Source of the DNA: Lentzea alba
GTDB taxonomy: Bacteria > Actinomycetota > Actinomycetes > Mycobacteriales > Pseudonocardiaceae
Direction: 5' to 3'
Length of the DNA: 64,000 nucleotides
NCBI RefSeq assembly: GCF_011067745.1
Contig: NZ_JAAMPJ010000008.1
Coordinates: 372,001-436,000 of the forward strand
Shown here: piece after piece, positions 60,847-64,000 of the stretch
How positions within the stretch are numbered: the stretch's first letter is position 1
How the letters are laid out: every line of letters begins with the position of its first letter
The notes under the pieces: generated by a model
The model's input: only the letters and a program-made list of their open reading frames with translations
Told to the model about the DNA's origin: nothing
Database searches by the model: none
Translations under genes and position numbers: made by a program

Positions 60847-61026
60847 TCAGCCCTGCTGAATCTCAGCAGCGAGTTCGCGCAATTTCTCACTGTGCGCCCG
60901 GGCGTGGTGCCCGCAGAACAGCAGCTCGCCCCCGGACGGGAGCAAAGCGCGAACCTGGGCAGCAGCCCCGCAGCGGTCGCAGCGGTCGGCAGCGGTCAAC
61001 TCGGGGCGGGTGAGTGCTGCAGTCAT
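60847..61026 (-). CDS. DUF7455 small zinc-ribbon-like protein
   Basis: A 59-residue protein (TAALTRPELTAADRCDRCGAAAQ, then LLFCGHHARAH). The CDRCG and CGHH groups form a probable zinc site. Small proteins of this type are commonly found near sigA in actinobacteria. The function is unknown. ATG 61026 begins the conserved TAALTRPELTAADRCDRC block; the frame extends 19 codons further. Confidence 0.85.
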   Translation of the reverse strand: MTAALTRPELTAADRCDRCGAAAQVRALLPSGGELLFCGHHARAHSEKLRELAAEIQQG

Positions 61027-61431
61027 GATGAATCTCCCTCCGTCCCAGCAACGGAACGAAGTGTCCCGGTGCCCTCTTACCAAGCTGCGACCACAGCGCC
61101 CCTGGCTGGTGCGCGGTGCTCGCTGGCTCCACTCTGACAGACGTTCTCGCGATAGTCAGTGTTCCCGTGTGCGTGGCGACTCGCGTCACTATGCGATTTA
61201 CCCGCCTGCAGCAGACTTACACACGTGTTCGCCACCGGTTCACCGTCTTGACAGGCACTCTGCGCAATCGGAAACCCGCTGGTGGAGCAGCAAGTTAAGG
61301 CCGTTCGGTCGGTTGCGTGCGACCGGGAGTGTGATATCGGTTGCCTTTGTCCGCCCGCAGCGAACAGGTCACGAACGTCCCACGATTCGGACGCGGAACC
61401 GTGATCGAACTCCCGGCCGTGCGCTTTTCGA

Positions 61432-61974
61432 TCAGCTCGCGAGGGCCGCGCTGATCGCCCGTGCGGCGTGCCCGACAGCCTCCCGCAGGGCGGTGGCGCT
61501 GCGCCCGTTGTCGAGCACCGCGGACACCGTGCCGATGACACTGCTGGTCGGCGTGCGCACCGGAGCGCTGACGAACTCCATGCCCGCCGGCACCGTCGCC
61601 CCAGGCCGCAACCGGGCCACGTCCTCGGCCCGCACGATGCTCGCCGCCGCGACGAGCACCCGGTCACGCCGCGGCACCGCGAGGATCGTCGACGTCCTGA
61701 TCGTCGCGGACAACGCGCGCAACGGCTGCCGCGCGACCTGCAGGACGCCCGCGGCCGGCTCCCACGCGTGCCCGAGCCGGAACATCTGCGCGCCGATGCG
61801 GTAGCGGCCGCGCACGTTCTCCACCGCGCCGAGCACCTCCATCTGGTCCAGAAGGCGGTGCACCGTCGTCTTCGGCATCTCGCAGCGGTCGGCGAGTTGC
61901 GTGAGCCCCAGCTCACCCTCGTCCATCAGCTTGTCCAGCAGCGAGAAAGCCCCTTCGAGTACTGACCTGCCCAT
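61432..61974 (-). CDS. Short IclR-type regulator
   Basis: A 180-residue protein with a clear IclR N-terminal HTH (LGLTQLADRCEMPKTTVHRLLDQM) and the first part of an effector-like domain (VLVAAASIVRAEDVARLRPG, then GMEFVSAPVRTP). It is about 70 residues shorter than usual IclR proteins and lacks their normal C-terminal half. It may be a natural short form or a truncation. ATG 61974 has GAGGGGG upstream. Targets are not known. Confidence 0.75.
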   Translation of the reverse strand: MGRSVLEGAFSLLDKLMDEGELGLTQLADRCEMPKTTVHRLLDQMEVLGAVENVRGRYRIGAQMFRLGHAWEPAAGVLQVARQPLRALSATIRTSTILAVPRRDRVLVAAASIVRAEDVARLRPGATVPAGMEFVSAPVRTPTSSVIGTVSAVLDNGRSATALREAVGHAARAISAALAS

Positions 61975-62406
61975 GTTTCCTGCCCCCTCGTTCCGATGTC
62001 CGGAACTGTCCCTGTGCACCCCTCCGGCACAGCCACACACTGATGCTGTCGCGGATGCATAGGCGGCACATGAGTACATGGGTACTCATCTTTTGCATGC
62101 GCACGATCACGCCTGGTCACGGCCAGGGGAGGATCGTGAGTTCCGGCCACTGCCCGCGCCATCGCCGGGTCTTTGGTCTCGTACACGTCGCGGGGGCCAC
62201 GCAGCACGTGGTTGCCGCGAACGAGTCGATGGCACCTCGGTAGATGGGTAGGGCGCAGGGAGCCCCGAAGCGCTCCTCCTACCAGAGGCCACATGTGCCT
62301 CGTTGCAGATCTCGACGACCGCGGGCAGTCCGGCGAAGGCGCGTTCGCCGGCGTGGATGACCTCGGTCTGGAACACGCCGCATGAAAACACATCGGGAAA
62401 ATCACA
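61975..62406. other. Gene-poor stretch with coding-like fragments
   Basis: No intact gene. On the minus strand about 62290-62395 reads CGVFQTEVIHAGERAFAGLP and then AVVEICNEAHVASG without a start. About 62110-62230 reads LVRGNHVLRGPRDVYETKDP in another frame. These look like fragments of a lost gene. The rest is not recognised. Confidence 0.4.
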
Positions 62407-62437
62407 ACAGCCCCGCACCGAACCGGTGCGGGGCTGT
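62407..62437 (-). terminator. Terminator of sigA
   Basis: ACAGCCCCGCACCG (62407-62420) and CGGTGCGGGGCTGT (62424-62437) form a perfect 14-bp stem around AAC, 22 bases beyond the sigA stop codon. Confidence 0.85.
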
Positions 62438-62458
62438 GTGCGTATGCCTGAGTGAGAC

Positions 62459-63787
<1,329 letters not shown>

Positions 63788-63895
63788 GTACGCCCTTTCG
63801 CGACGGTCGTTCAAGGCAAACCAGAGGGCGCGAAACCTCGGTCGCCAGAGTTCAGGGGATCTCCCCGCCGATCTTGCTTGGCGGGTGTGCGTTCC

Positions 63896-63901
63896 ATTGT
63901 A
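63896..63901 (-). promoter_or_regulatory. -10 box of the sigA promoter
   Basis: TACAAT on the minus strand, about 109 bases before the start codon. No good -35 box is visible at the right distance. Confidence 0.5.
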
Positions 63902-64000
63902 ACGACGTCGGTGACGCGGTGTTGCGCCCCGAGGTGGTTCGAGGCGCTCTCACCTGCGTTCTCGCAGCTAGATCGAGTAAGGCGAGTCGGACACGTTTCG

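Overview
The window is about 70% G+C. GTG starts are common, many junctions overlap by four bases (ATGA or GTGA), and several genes look leaderless. Two principal-type sigma factors (SigA-like and SigB-like), a DtxR/IdeR regulator followed by galK and galE, and small actinobacterial families (DUF3039, DUF3099, DUF4192, DUF7455, DUF3558) all point to a chromosomal segment of an actinomycete. From remembered protein resemblance it is probably a member of the Pseudonocardiaceae (Lentzea/Saccharothrix-like); the family placement is inference. No tRNA, rRNA, CRISPR array, phage or complete insertion sequence was seen.

Layout. 1-6.1 kb: DUF3500 protein, endonuclease V, signal peptidase II, a truncated NTF2-like gene in decayed sequence, a HelD-type helicase, CutA and adenosine deaminase. 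6.2-14 kb: secreted S15 peptidase, DUF4192 protein, S9 peptidase, and ideR-galK-galE on the minus strand. 14-21.5 kb: a sulfurtransferase, a DUF3558 lipoprotein, an acuC-pat pair for reversible protein acetylation, an amino-acid binding lipoprotein and a GntR regulator. 21.8-27.2 kb: unknown small proteins, RtcB RNA ligase and an ABC-2 exporter. 27.3-29.9 kb: a flavin monooxygenase, a chloramphenicol-phosphotransferase-like kinase, and a MerR regulator followed by an 11-residue Cys-rich ORF.

29.9-39.8 kb is a catabolic island. On the minus strand are iclR, uronate dehydrogenase and a ketoglutarate-semialdehyde-type dehydrogenase. On the plus strand are a sugar-binding lipoprotein, two permeases, a 5-dehydro-4-deoxyglucarate-dehydratase-like lyase, a glucarate-dehydratase-like enolase-superfamily enzyme and an unknown protein. 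Together they outline the oxidative route from hexuronate through aldarate to 2-oxoglutarate.

39.8-49.3 kb: two paralogous lipoproteins, a broken alpha/beta-hydrolase, a VOC protein, class I fumarase, sigB, dtd, a methyltransferase, a PucR regulator and DUF3099. 49.5-56 kb: psuK-psuG, DUF3039, a YihY-type membrane protein, a DEVH helicase, and a methyltransferase divergent from a TetR regulator across twin operators. 56-60.8 kb: a xylose-type sugar ABC transporter with a ROK regulator. 60.8-64 kb: DUF7455, a short IclR-type regulator and sigA.

The least explained signal is a family of intergenic repeats: a 48-bp module present three times (two copies identical), related long palindromes, and the 8-bp palindrome GATATATC. 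GATATATC also recurs inside coding genes on rare codons, far more often than base composition predicts.
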